DNA of 64,000 nt from Pyrenula massariospora (lineage: Eukaryota; Ascomycota; Eurotiomycetes; Pyrenulales; Pyrenulaceae), in assembly GCA_021030905.1 (NCBI GenBank), contig JAGFMI010000019.1, positions 124,001 to 188,000 of the forward strand, read 5' to 3'. A model generated the notes under the pieces. It was not told where the DNA came from, ran no database searches, and worked only from the letters and a program-made list of their open reading frames with translations. Made by a program: the position numbers and the translations under genes. Below, piece by piece: positions 22,384 to 33,325 of this stretch; the first letter of the stretch is position 1, and each line of letters starts with the position of its first letter.

Positions 22384-23901
22384 CTAAAGCCCAAGCCTAC
22401 ATTTCCGCAATGCTCTCTCTAGCTCATCAAGCTTGCCCTCTAGTCCTGCAACTTCATCCTCCTTTCTATCCAGGTCTCTCAGCAAACTCTCCTTCTCCCC
22501 TCTCAGCACCTGTATCTTCCGTGTCATGGTCTCCTGAAGGCGGTTCTTCTGCACCCGCAGAGTTTCTACCTTGTCCCACATCGTCCGCGCCTCTTCGCTC
22601 TCAGGACCTTCCGCGACCGATACTGCTTTCTTGGCTTCAGGCAGCGAAGCCTGGTTGGACGAAGACGATAGCTGAGCGACCTTCAAGTCCCGCTGCTTCA
22701 GCTGTGCCTGGAGGTCCGAGATAGTCTGGCGAAGATGCGGCTCGTCAGCGCCGGCGATGTTCATGCGCGTGCGCAAATTAGCGTTCTCGCGACGAGCATC
22801 GTCAAGAGCAGCATCTTTGGAGCGTAGTTGAGTCTGGACCTCCTCGATCGCAGAATTGAGCTCCATCTCATCCACTTTGGAGCTCTTTCGCACGTGTGAC
22901 GGAGCCGGCTGCCCCGACTCTGCTGTCTGGAGCTTAGCGAGCAGGTCTTCGTTTGCTCGCTCGAGCTCCAGAGTGCGGTGCTCCATTGCAGCGAGCTTGG
23001 CAGCGTGCCACATGTCGCCGGCGGTATTTCTGCGCTCTAGCAGAATGCTCTTGGGCCTTTCTCGGCCACTGATTGGCGGTGTCTGAGAACCTGTGGAATG
23101 AGAACTATTCATGGCGTCTTCTTTTCGTGTCTTCTCAGCAAGCTGATCGCGGAGCCGGATCACGTTGATCAAGTCGTCATCGCGGAGCTTCCTCATAGCA
23201 GCATGTTCTCTGCGTTCTTCTGCGAGGAGGACACGAACATTGCGGAGATTGGAAACGTCCTCATCTCGGAGAGCAAAGAGGGCTTCATGGCGTGCAGCCC
23301 ATGTAGCTTTCTCCGCTTCCAGCTCCTTTACACGCTCTTGAAGGGCTTGGTGTTCCTCGTTGCTGAAGATGGCTGTGGGATTGCCTTCCTCGAGACGGGC
23401 AATCTTGGAGATGAGCGAAAGCATCTCGGATTCGATGACGCCGGGAATGCGTGTTTTGGGTGGCTCCTCATCAGAGTTGACATCTGTGGACGATTCCTCG
23501 TTAAAGGTAGAGTCTGGTCTCGGTGTCTTTTCTGGCTGCTCCAATTCGGAGTCATCATGAAGGGTGGCAGTTTGTGAGGTTAGTGATTGTAGCTCACTCT
23601 CGAGATTTTGAATTTGTGCATGGTGACTCTCGATAGGGCTGCTTTCAAATGAGCTATCATCCTGATAAGTTCTTGATTGAAGCTCAGTGACTTGAATGCC
23701 GCTATTCCTTAACTTCTGCGCAACGGGATCAGGATGCTGCCACATGGCTGGGATATTCCCTCTCATGTCCTGCATGATAAAGTCCTCTTCGCCGGTGGTG
23801 TCGCTATCGTAGCTGTACTGTGAGTTTCTTGATAACATGCTATTCGAACGGGCCAGCGAACCCGGCCGTGCAACGGGAATTCTCGATGCCATGCTCCACA
23901 T
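22384..23901 (-). CDS. coiled-coil protein, unknown function
   Basis: An intronless frame of 505 residues starting MWSMASRIPVARPGS. The first 150 residues are polar and disordered with likely phosphorylation clusters (SYDSDTTGEEDF, SSTDVNSDEE). From about 155 to the end the chain is heptad-rich coiled coil, interrupted by a short Ser/Pro-rich linker (about 270-300). The RIPVARPGS start and coiled-coil make-up recall fungal microtubule- or spindle-pole-associated proteins, but I see no decisive motif. The initiator could also be the second Met, three codons in. Confidence 0.75.
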   Translation of the reverse strand: MWSMASRIPVARPGSLARSNSMLSRNSQYSYDSDTTGEEDFIMQDMRGNIPAMWQHPDPVAQKLRNSGIQVTELQSRTYQDDSSFESSPIESHHAQIQNLESELQSLTSQTATLHDDSELEQPEKTPRPDSTFNEESSTDVNSDEEPPKTRIPGVIESEMLSLISKIARLEEGNPTAIFSNEEHQALQERVKELEAEKATWAARHEALFALRDEDVSNLRNVRVLLAEERREHAAMRKLRDDDLINVIRLRDQLAEKTRKEDAMNSSHSTGSQTPPISGRERPKSILLERRNTAGDMWHAAKLAAMEHRTLELERANEDLLAKLQTAESGQPAPSHVRKSSKVDEMELNSAIEEVQTQLRSKDAALDDARRENANLRTRMNIAGADEPHLRQTISDLQAQLKQRDLKVAQLSSSSNQASLPEAKKAVSVAEGPESEEARTMWDKVETLRVQKNRLQETMTRKIQVLRGEKESLLRDLDRKEDEVAGLEGKLDELERALRKCRLGL

Positions 23902-25354
23902 TGGGGTAATTAAGGAATGAAAAGAATGTGCAAAGTGTAAAAGCGAGTGATTTTAAAGACTTGAAATATGAAAGAAGAATATGGCCGGCTAAAGATCGAA
24001 ATTTCTGAAAATCATGCAATGGCCGGCATGGCGAGTACAAATTATACAGGTATGCCTTGCACGTGTGGGAGACTCTGAAACAGTCCGATACGTGAGCGTC
24101 CCCTGGCTGTGACACGACGTTGCAGGGAGCAAAGGCAAAGAGATGACCACCATGGTCCACGCAACGGCTAGACGCCGTGATTGGGAAATGGAGACGTTCC
24201 AGAACCTACAGAAGAAATCAAAGGGTTGAATGAAAGAGCCTGCAATTGGCCTAAAAATTTGGCTGCGAGCTTCTGCGAACCTTGAATTTGGCAGGCATCC
24301 TGCTGATTCCACGCATTTGCGAAGCCGTCCAGGATCCGTCGAGGTCAAGCTCCCTTTCAGGAAGAGTAGAGGGCCTACTCACTCCAAATACGTATTGGGT
24401 GTAGCATCTCTAGCGATGGCCGACGCTTGTGGTGGTGAGCTGAAAAAGTTCCCCTTGCCTGCGATTGCGGAGGGGGGCCGAAGCGGAAGGCCAAAGTGGA
24501 GCCAACGGGGGCGAGATCGACAGCGGCAGAGTATCAAGAATAGAGTCGGTATCAGAAGTATCAAAGTTGCTTCAGACCTGGAACCCTTCAGCCTAGAACC
24601 TAGACCTTGCTCGCAGCGGTAGATTTTCAGGACTGTAATAAGTGCCGGTGCTATTACACCGCCCGGTCCCACAGCCAACGCCTCCAATGTAGCTACGACC
24701 GGAAGACGCCACTGATGGCGCCAAAAACGCTGGCGATTCTAGCTTAGATAAATCTCTTGCATTCGAGCAGTCCATGAACGTCAGGGCCATTTTGCGGCCC
24801 ATATCAAATGCAGAAGATGGAACCGAGTGTCGAGCCAAATGCCATATCCATCTAGATTCAACTCGCAATTTCCTCTTTGAGCATGCCTATCAAGCCTATG
24901 CCTCCCACATTGAAATACGCGCAGAGATGGTGTACATTTCAGGATTCACAATTACTTGCTTAGTTTCTACAAGAAGCGCTTCCAAAAGGAAATTGTAAGC
25001 TAGCTTTTGACCGCCTGCAAACTAGAAAAGACGATCCTGTACTCCGCTCGGCTCAGCAGAGGAGAGCTACCTTCCAACCTTCACGGTTCTGTACATCACG
25101 AATGTCTATATACGAACAAAAGCTCTCTTTGGTAGCTAAGACTGATGTACCCTGTGTTTGGCGACCCACATCTGTGATATGAGTGGATTGCAAATTGCCG
25201 CTTTTGGAAAAAGATCGCGAGCTGAAAAACTGTGCGTACTCGAATACGCGAGAAAATTCCCTATGGTACAACAACATCGTTCAGATCCTTCAAGAATTGT
25301 TCATTTCTTTCCTTGTGAATATTTCCAGATTTCTGTGGTCAAAATTTGGAGACG
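23902..25354. other. intergenic, divergent promoters
   Basis: About 1.45 kb between the start of the coiled-coil gene (reverse) and the acyl-CoA dehydrogenase-like gene (forward). Frames of up to about 130 codons exist on both strands without any recognisable domain. It should contain both promoters. Confidence 0.45.
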
Positions 25355-27396
25355 ATGGAGCAAGGTCTTCCCATTGATTCCTCGCAAAGACCCCGATATT
25401 CTTTCAAAAGACCATCACCGAAATCGCATGATCTGCTAGACACTGACTTATTTCGGGTGGATCATCCCCAATCCCAAGCTACAGGACCAGCTCGTGATCT
25501 TGATGCTTTCGAGCAAAGCTATTTCCGAGCCCAAGCGGTGGGTCGAGCGTACAGTACATCAACGCCAATGCCTCCCTTCTGTTCAGCGCTTACTTTGGGT
25601 GGAATTCAGATCTCACTATAGAAGATGTCCTGGGCAACAGCCCTAAATTCTGGCGCATGAATCAGGATCCACTGTGTGTTATTGACAGCGCTGCTACGAC
25701 GCTGCTGTCGATCCAGATCAATCTCTTTGCAGGGACGCTGGCTCCGTTCGCCTTGAAAAGGCCGGAGCTGATGCCGCTCCTGCACCAAGCCCTGGCATTT
25801 GATATCTCGTAAGCATGATTGTTCTTTTGATTGTTTAAATTGACAGAAACGGTTATTTTACAGGGCTCAGTACATGTTGACGGAGATCGGTCACGGATTA
25901 GATGCGCCGAGGCTTGAGACCAAAGCGACATGGAAAGAGGATGGAGGTTTCATTTTGGACACTCCGCACTCCGGCGCTGCTAAGTAAGCACTCTTGCGTC
26001 TTTCCTGGGCACTCATTGCAGGTCTGTTCTCTGCATTGAACGGCACAGACTGATAGAAATAGGTGGATGCCTCCGACCGCACCTATCGCCGGGCTTTCGA
26101 AAGTCGCCATTGTCTTCGCCCGTTTAGTCGTCAAGGCCGAAGACAGGGGAATACGGCCTTTCCTGGTGACACTGAACGATGGAAAACAGATGTACGAAGG
26201 CATAACTTCCAAGTACGATCGATATCCCGCGTTCACGACACCACAGACTGATTCCTAAAAAGGATTCCTCTCCCATCGCGAGCTGGAGTAAAGCCTGTCG
26301 ATCATGCCATTACGACATTCAGCAACGTTCTTCTGCCATCGACCGCTCTCCTCGGCTCCCTCGACGCTCCAGCTGATCACCGTGAAAACTTCATGTCAGC
26401 AATTCATCGGGTGGCCGTCGGCACCTTGTCTCTGAGCACCATAAACATACCGGTCCTTAAGAGCGCCGTGTATATAACGGGTAGATACAGTGCCCGGCGG
26501 CATATCGAAGGCCGGGGCAATACACGCGTACCTATTCTTTCGCTTCGCACACAGCAGCTCCCGATCTTGCACGCTCTAGCTCAAGCATTTGTTTTCGAGG
26601 CATTTGCTGATTGGGCTATTGAGCGATTTGCTGACAAATCTGTTGACGTGCGTGTCCGACATGGTATTGCGACAGCCTTTAAAGCTGCATTAGCGCGATT
26701 TACGCAGAACAGTCTGTACGAGCTCTCTGAAAGATGTGGCGCTCAGGGGCTGTTCCCTTTTAATCAAATCATTGGGATGCAACTGTCCTTGAGGGGCAAC
26801 TCGATTGCTGAGGGCGATGTTGTAGCAACATGTATACGTACGCCAGATACTTCGTCCATCTTATCCCATCGCTGACGGTTTTCGCAGGTCTTGCTACAGA
26901 ACTGCTTCTGGGAAGGTACCAGCTACCTGCAGCACGTCATCCGTCTAGCTTTCTCGCTCGCCACGAAAAGGGACTATTACTGGAGTGCCGCCGTTTGATC
27001 CAAAGCTTCAATTCCCATCATAGGTCGGATGAGTTCAACCGGCACATTCTTCCGCTCTGCCGGCCTTTAGTCGAGGCCATCGGGTGCCGGATGGCACATG
27101 AAGCTGCGGTGGAAGCGAACGTACATCCGGAACTGGTGACACTGTTCGAGCTACTAGCCGTGAAAGACGACCTCAGCTGGTTTGTTGAAAACGCCGATTG
27201 GTCGCGAGCGCAACAACAAGCAACGGAAGAGGCTGCGCTGAGCCGAGCTCTCCCTCTACTTGAAATATTTCTGGTAGAGACAGAGATTGCAAAGTACTGC
27301 ACTGCGCCTATCGTGACGCAAAAATCATGGGATGCTTTTGTAGACAGTATTGGATTGAAATTTGAGGGAACCAAGAAGAGAGAATGCAGGTTGTAG
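25355..27396 (+). CDS. acyl-CoA dehydrogenase/oxidase-family flavoenzyme
   Basis: There are six exons: 25355-25553, 25610-25808, 25864-25983, 26063-26212, 26263-26837 and 26888-27396. All introns are GT-AG (56, 55, 79, 50, 50 bp), every junction restores a family motif, and the total is 583 residues. Recognisable pieces in order are GRAYNLTIEDV, an N-terminal helical part, then AQYMLTEIGHGLDAP, GAAKWMPPTAPIAG, FARLVVKAEDRG (central beta domain) and RTQQLPILHALAQ, RHGIATAFKAA and SERCGAQGLF (C-terminal helices that hold FAD). These match the fungal acyl-CoA oxidase-like branch of the ACAD superfamily, which introduces a trans-2 double bond into an acyl-CoA. No peroxisomal SKL-type C-terminus is present (it ends ECRL). 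An upstream exon cannot be excluded. Confidence 0.88.
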
Positions 27397-27544
27397 AATG
27401 CAGGGTAAAAAGAGACGTAATCTGCATAGGATACATAAAATGGAGTACATACTTGCCTTTTGCGGCAGGCTTGCATATAAATAGTACACATGTCTAGCAT
27501 TTGTTAGACGCTGGAATCTTTCATCTGGCTTAATTGTCAATACA

Positions 27545-28852
27545 TCACAATTGAAACTTCGTACGCGTCTTCTCCATCCTACTCTTCCACTCCCATTCTT
27601 GCCCGCTCCCTCTCTGTATACCCTTATCCACTCTTCGCAGCTTGAGCGTAAATCTAGGTCCAAGTTCCATCAGACCTGTGCGGATATCCTCGACTCCTTT
27701 AATAGGTTTTCCATCTGTCCCTATGACGCTTCGCTCAGACTCGCGCCTTTTTTCTCTAAATTCGTAGCGATGACGCCGCAGGAAGATGTAGTCTCTTTGA
27801 TTGTGTAGAGTCACGACCTGTCTTCCCTGAAATTCTGGTTGAGCCGCCGGGAATAGTGAACGGAATAGATGGGCCACGAGAAAACCGAGCGGTGTACGAA
27901 AATTGTTGAGGATCAATTCTGGGATATGAGATGTAGGCCGTCCATGTCCAGGCAATTTCTTGCCTTCGACCCAATTCGAAATTGTGAAATGAAAAGTGGG
28001 TCCAGTTGGAAGATGCACCACAGTCAAGCCTGAGGGGCGCTTGTGATGATCCTCGTTCAATACAAGGACAGACGTAAAACGTCGAGTATAGGCAAAGTTT
28101 GATATTTCTTTCACGGAGAATTTGTGTCCATAACGATGAGCGGACCGTCGGATGTATACACTATTGGGGAACAGGTTCGTCAAGATTTCGGCTTCTTTGT
28201 GGAGCGTGGAGTTTATGTCCGTAGTGATGAGCAGCTTTGGCCTGTGAGGTTCAGGGGAGAAGAGTGTTGGAAATTTCGCAGCAAGAGCTTCGGGAGCGAT
28301 ATTCAAATTTGTACTCGTCGCGGACTGCGTGGGTGAGGTTGCGCGTTCTGTAGGCGTCGGCAGCTGAGGTTTCCTTGTGGTCCTGCATGGGTTTGACCTT
28401 GTGTCGTTGTCTGGAGCAGCTGGATCTAGGATTTCACCATCCTCACTCTCATCAAAACCAAGCATACTGTCTTCATCATCGTCGCCATGATCTCGATGCT
28501 TTTGCACGTCGTCAATCCTGATCTCTTCATCGTCATCGTCGATCCCGTCTAGATTTTGCTCCTCCTGTGCCAGCTTTTGTCGCTTGACACGTTCCACATC
28601 AACACTTAGCCCTAGACCATCCTTGACTTCGTTGTCAATATCGTCCCAGATTCTTTTGCGATCAAGTGTTAGAGGTATATTTCTTCGCAATCGTTCTCCT
28701 CGCAAATTCGGGTCTTTCCTCTCTTCCTTCTTCCGTCCAAACCTCAGTGCCCGCTGGCTGGAGTCTTGGGTCCGTTTCCGCTTGATATGAAGAGCTTGCC
28801 GTCGTAACTTGTTCTTTGGCTTCTCGATGCGAGCTGCTGCTCTTGAGGGCAT
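27545..28852 (-). CDS. RPF1: ribosome production factor 1 (Brix-domain protein)
   Basis: An intronless frame of 435 residues. The first 130 residues are basic and then acidic (nucleolar type). The Brix domain begins PKLLITTDINSTLHKEA at about 207 and includes PNSVYIRRSAHRYG, NEDHHKRPSGLTVVHLPTG and FLVAHLFRSLFP. The C-terminal RNA-binding signature YIFLRRHRYEF, the sigma70-like motif of Brix proteins, is complete, followed by GPRFTLKLRRVDKG. Rpf1 acts in the nucleolus in 60S assembly, in processing of 27S pre-rRNA. It is divergent from glycyl-tRNA synthetase with only 269 bp between the two ATGs, so the promoters are shared or overlap. Confidence 0.96.
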   Translation of the reverse strand: MPSRAAARIEKPKNKLRRQALHIKRKRTQDSSQRALRFGRKKEERKDPNLRGERLRRNIPLTLDRKRIWDDIDNEVKDGLGLSVDVERVKRQKLAQEEQNLDGIDDDDEEIRIDDVQKHRDHGDDDEDSMLGFDESEDGEILDPAAPDNDTRSNPCRTTRKPQLPTPTERATSPTQSATSTNLNIAPEALAAKFPTLFSPEPHRPKLLITTDINSTLHKEAEILTNLFPNSVYIRRSAHRYGHKFSVKEISNFAYTRRFTSVLVLNEDHHKRPSGLTVVHLPTGPTFHFTISNWVEGKKLPGHGRPTSHIPELILNNFRTPLGFLVAHLFRSLFPAAQPEFQGRQVVTLHNQRDYIFLRRHRYEFREKRRESERSVIGTDGKPIKGVEDIRTGLMELGPRFTLKLRRVDKGIQRGSGQEWEWKSRMEKTRTKFQL

Positions 28853-29121
28853 GGCGTCTGCAATCTAGCTTACTCTCTTTCGAGTTGTTCTCAAGGGTAG
28901 ATTGGCCGTGTGACCGAGAAAGTTCACAGGGCTTTTTCTTAGGGCAAGCTCTTGGCCTCGGAGTTTCTTCGGTAAACCAGGTATTTCGCCCGAGGGCCGC
29001 AAGCTGGAGCTCAAGCTCTTGAGCTTTGACTCTGCGGCGTGCAGGACGAGAACTCGAAAAGTTTCGCAACTGGTTCACTCGCACCTCTTCATCACAGCGT
29101 GCATATTCCGTTGCAAAGTGT
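28853..29121. promoter_or_regulatory. divergent RPF1/GRS1 promoter and GRS1 leader with in-frame AUG-less extension
   Basis: This 269-bp spacer serves two translation genes. Forward of 28854 no ATG occurs until 29122. The GRS1 frame is, however, open upstream from 29023, just after a TGA at 29020-29022, and contains near-cognate TTG (29026) and CTG (29032) codons, each with a purine at -3. The open part would add about 32 residues rich in Arg and Ser, lacking acidic residues in its second half. Confidence 0.55.
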
Positions 29122-31262
29122 ATGCGCTCCCCACTCATTTTGCGGAGACTGCAGGCGGTCTGGGAAAAAGGAAAACCTCTCACTCGAACCTTTTCCACCT
29201 CGTACCTACAATTCTACCCTCGCTTCCAAGAAGCACAACGCAATGTACAGGTGACGAGCACTACCAAAGCCGGACAACCTTTAGATGGTGCTGTAATTGA
29301 CTCCCTCCTCCGCCGGCGACTTTTCTTTACCCCCGCGTTCGAAATCTATGATGGCGTTCGAGGCCTTTATGACTATGGCCCACCCGGCTGCGCACTGCAG
29401 GCCAACATTGTGGACTTATGGAGGAAACACTTCGTTCTCGAGGAAGACATGTTGGAAGTCGATTGCACCATGCTTACACCAGAGACAGTTTTGAAGGCCA
29501 GCGGGCACGTGGAAAAGTTTGCAGACTACACGTGCAAGGATCCTAAGAGTGGGGAGTTATGGCGGGTGGATCACCTTGTACAAGAGGTACTCGAGGCGAG
29601 ATTAAAAGGCGACAAAGAAGCACGCAGTGAGAATATGGAAATCGACGAAACGACAGGTGCCAAGGTGAAGAAGATTCTGCATGAGAAGGCCATTAAGCTC
29701 GATGATAGTGTGGTCAAGGGGTACGAAGAGACTTTAGCAAAGATTGACAATTACAGTAGCGATGAGCTTGGCCAATTGATCAGAAAGTTTGGTATCAAGA
29801 GCCCATCTACTGGTAACGAACTGGAACCTCCCAGACCATTCAACCTGATGTTTCAAACCACCATTGGTCCCGCTGCTGCAGCTCCAAACGCGTACCTCCG
29901 TCCAGAAACTGCTCAAGGCCAATTCATGAATTTCCAAAAACTTCTCGAGTTCAATCAACAGTCCATGCCCTTCGCATCGGCGTCAATTGGGAAGGCTTTC
30001 CGAAACGAGATTTCACCACGTTCTGGTTTGCTCAGGGTTAGGGAGTTCCTGATGGCTGAGATTGAGCACTTCGTAGATCCTGACAGCGGCAAGAAGCACG
30101 ATCGTTTTGCGGAAGTGAAAGATACGAAAATGACGCTTCTCAACAGGAAGGTTCAGCTGGAAGGTAGTACCAAGACTGAAGAAGTGACAATTGGAGATGC
30201 AGTTTCGGGTGGACTTATTGACAACGAGACGCTGGGTTACTTCCTCGCTCGAATCCAGTCATTCCTCCTCAAGCTCGGCATTGATAAATCAAAACTACGC
30301 TTCAGACAACACATGGCCAACGAAATGGCGCATTACGCCGTAGACTGTTGGGATGCGGAGCTCTTCACAAGCTATGGCTGGATAGAGTGCGTAGGCTGCG
30401 CTGATAGAAGTGCGTACGATTTAACTGTCCATCAGAACAAAACAGGCTCTCCGCTGTGCGTGAGGCAGATGCGTACGGAGCCATTGAGGGTTGAAGAATT
30501 CCAGATCGACATCGACAAGAAGAAATTCAACCGTAGGTTCAAGAAAGACGCAAAGAACGTCGAGAAAGCGGTGGGAGCTCTACCGCAGGATATGAGGGAA
30601 AAGCTGTCGCTTGACCTCAGTAAAGCTGGCAAGATTTCTGTCGACGTTGATGGCGTTGGTGACGGCAAAGTCGAGCTCGACTCAGATCTGATCAAAATCG
30701 AGAAACGGACAAGGGTCGAGCATGTTCGCGAATACACTCCGTCCATCATTGAACCGTCCTTTGGTATCGGAAGGATATTGTACGGCTTAATTGAGCACGT
30801 GTATTGGTCGAGACCCGGATCTATAGCCCGCAATGTAATTTAATTTCGTTCTTTGCAATATCACGCTGACAGATTACTTAGGTCCTTTCTTTCCCACCGC
30901 CTGTCTCCCCTATAAAAGTCCTCCTCGCACCCTTGTCAAAAAATCACGAATTCCAACCATTCATAACTGCTCTCGCATCCCGCCTTCGGAAACTCGGTAT
31001 AAGCAGTAAAGTAGACGATGCTGCCAGTATCGGAAGACGCTACATCCGCAGCGACGAGCTTGGTACGCCTCTCGGTATCACGGTCGATTTCCAGACTGTC
31101 AAGGACAAGACGATTACGTTGAGGGACAGAGACACGACTTCACAGGTGAGAGCAAGTGAGGATGAGATTGTGGATGCGGTGAAGAAGTTAGTTGGAGGTG
31201 AGTGGACGTGGAAGGATGCGCAGAAGGCCCTGCCGGTGTTTGAAGGGCAAGATGTCGGTTGA
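29122..31262 (+). CDS. GRS1: glycyl-tRNA synthetase, class II (cytosolic and/or mitochondrial)
   Basis: Two exons, 29122-30834 and 30882-31262, with a 47-bp intron; 697 residues from the first ATG. The catalytic core starts LLRRRLFFTPAFEIYDGV and GLYDYGPPGC (motif 1 region). Motif 2 is FRNEISPRSGLLRVREF and motif 3 is EPSFGIGRI. The intron restores the junction into VLSFPPPVSPIKV, the start of the C-terminal anticodon-binding domain, which continues to DELGTPLGITVDF. The enzyme charges tRNA-Gly with glycine. The N-terminal 50 residues are Arg-rich with RTFSTSY, like a mitochondrial presequence, so one gene may serve both compartments as in yeast. No WHEP domain is present, as usual for fungi. 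Confidence 0.95.
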
Positions 31263-32308
31263 GAAGCGTGCGTGATCGGTGAAGTTATTTGCAACAGTGA
31301 TCCCCATTGCATGGCCTAGGGAATTTGCTGTTTCAAGATACCTGAGGGTAATTGCCTTGTATTGTTATGGAGGAATGATTGATAATGTGGCTGTCCATAA
31401 TATATTAATGCCCTTCAAAATCTCTGCAAACTCTCAGTGTGACTTGCCAGGACGACGGCATCGTAGGTACATGATCTTGCCGCTGATCAAAATGATGGAC
31501 ACATGCGAAGCATCTGCATTCAAACAGCTCTTACAGAAAGCAACGTACGGTAGGATACACCCGCTGAAGCAGGCTAGAATCTTTTCTAGACCCATCACGC
31601 CAAAAGTTTGTCAAGAGATTTCAGACTGCCCCGCAATACCGCAACCCTTTTACGTCTAAGAAAAGTCTTTGGTCAGGTTTATGGTCAGCGTAGAAAACTT
31701 TTTCATCCATGTTGATCTCCCCAACGAAACGCTATCTTCTCTAGACGCAAGGTCACTATGAACACCACTTCATTACATTGTCATAGAGGCTCAAAGGCGA
31801 ATTTTGAAAGCCGTCTTGCGTTATTTATTTATATACAATTGGTTCTGTGTAGCCGACCCTAAGCCCTAACGGTTAAATGGCAAGATGCAGCGATAGCGCA
31901 TAACTAATCGGACAAACCTGTCAGCCGCTAATCCGGTGGCGTCATAGCTGAATCCTGCATCGAAGGTCTATGATATGATTCGGGCGTCCGTTCCCTCGGC
32001 AGCGTATCAAAGGCAACCAGTCCCTTGACTCAGCCGCACGCTTATTACGAGCATTGTCCGTCCGGAGCATTCGAGTGAACCCGGCCCTATCAGGTCGCTC
32101 GCACAAAGGTAGGCAGCAGCAGAGAATACTGACGGGCCGTGGGTTATCCCGACAATATAGAAAGATGATCAGGCAATCCTTCGCATTTCTAATACTCCTC
32201 TCGCGTCTTGAGCCCCCATCTCGCTCTCAATATGTCTTCCTTACCATTCCTCCTCAACTCTATATTCTAGCTTAATAGCAACTTCATGATCTGGCGGGCT
32301 TGCTCGCC
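31263..32308. other. intergenic, no supported gene
   Basis: About 1 kb between GRS1 and the rhodopsin-domain gene. A forward frame near 31280-31660 has no domain signature. The last 150 bases are CT-rich and should hold the promoter and leader of the next gene. Confidence 0.45.
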
Positions 32309-33325
32309 ATGTCTGATGGATCACTGGGTCGAGGTCCCGCTATCGTCAAGACCGCTATCATTTCACCCATCATCGCAAGCCTCTTCGTCTTCCTCCGTCT
32401 CTACTCACGGGCCTATCTGACCCGAAGTCTTGGCTGGGATGACCTGACCTCAATACTGACCCTCCTTTCCTCGATCACGTATAGTGTACTCATCAGCTAT
32501 GCCACCTATAATGGCATGGGCCGACATGAAGCCGACATGACCGTCGACTTGACAAAGAGCTACATGAGATGGATCGTGATCTGCTCCGAGTTCTACCTGA
32601 CTACGCTGCTGGGCTACAAATTGACCATTCTCATGTCGTATCACCGCATTTTCTTCGTCTCTCGCCGCTTTGTGTATATCTGCCGAGCCACCATGTTCAT
32701 CACAGCAGCGTACCTTATCTGTAATATGATCACTCAGGTGTTCGGCTGCTCACCCCCTCGGAAGTTTTGGGATCACACAGTCCCAGGACACTGCGTCAAC
32801 TTTGGCATTTTGGACCGATTTTATGGCGCCCTAAATGTCCTTACAGACTTCGCGATCGCCATCCTCCCACTGCGCACCATCTGGCGCTTGAAGATGGACC
32901 GCAAAGAGAAAATCGGCGTCTCTCTCGTCTTTCTCATCGGCATCATCGCCTTCGCCGTCGCCCTTGTGCGCTGGATCCTCACCTGCCTCGACCACGTTTC
33001 GCACGACCGCACTTACCTCGCGGGAATGACCTTCCTGTGGAGCATCCTCGAAGTCAACACGGGCCTAATGTGCGCCTGCTGCCTGCCGCTGAAGCCGCTG
33101 CTCAACCACGTGCGCAGTCGGCCTTTCTTTGCGAGGGCAACCTCCTCCTTCTCGCGCAATCTGTCCAGCAACCCCTCTGATTTTTCGAAGAATTCGGCTG
33201 GCAATGCTTACAAGGGGAGTTTCTATCCCCTTGAAGGAAGGGATTCATATACTCCGGACCATGAACCAACCCTAGATACTGTGGATCGAGAGATGAGGAG
33301 GCTCGGTGGCCATGATGGAGTGTAA
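32309..33325 (+). CDS. seven-transmembrane fungal rhodopsin-domain (PTH11-related) integral membrane protein
   Basis: A single exon of 338 residues from the first ATG. Seven hydrophobic helices can be laid out between about residues 12 and 285: IISPIIASLFVFLRLYSRA, LTSILTLLSSITYSVLI, MRWIVICSEFYLTTLLG, then MFITAAYLICNMITQVFGC, a helix near VLTDFAIAILPL, SLVFLIGIIAFAVALV and FLWSILEVNTGLMCACC. The LRLYSR(A), ILPL and E-N-T/G motifs are those of the fungal rhodopsin-domain family (DUF3112-like/PTH11-related, CFEM-less here). The cytosolic tail is Ser-rich. Such proteins are numerous in plant-associated fungi and are thought to sense surface cues. It stands alone and its ligand is unknown. Confidence 0.87.
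   Translation: MSDGSLGRGPAIVKTAIISPIIASLFVFLRLYSRAYLTRSLGWDDLTSILTLLSSITYSVLISYATYNGMGRHEADMTVDLTKSYMRWIVICSEFYLTTLLGYKLTILMSYHRIFFVSRRFVYICRATMFITAAYLICNMITQVFGCSPPRKFWDHTVPGHCVNFGILDRFYGALNVLTDFAIAILPLRTIWRLKMDRKEKIGVSLVFLIGIIAFAVALVRWILTCLDHVSHDRTYLAGMTFLWSILEVNTGLMCACCLPLKPLLNHVRSRPFFARATSSFSRNLSSNPSDFSKNSAGNAYKGSFYPLEGRDSYTPDHEPTLDTVDREMRRLGGHDGV

Noticed and set aside
23098-23577. 159-codon forward frame within the coiled-coil gene
   Set aside because: Antisense to a clear 505-residue coding frame.
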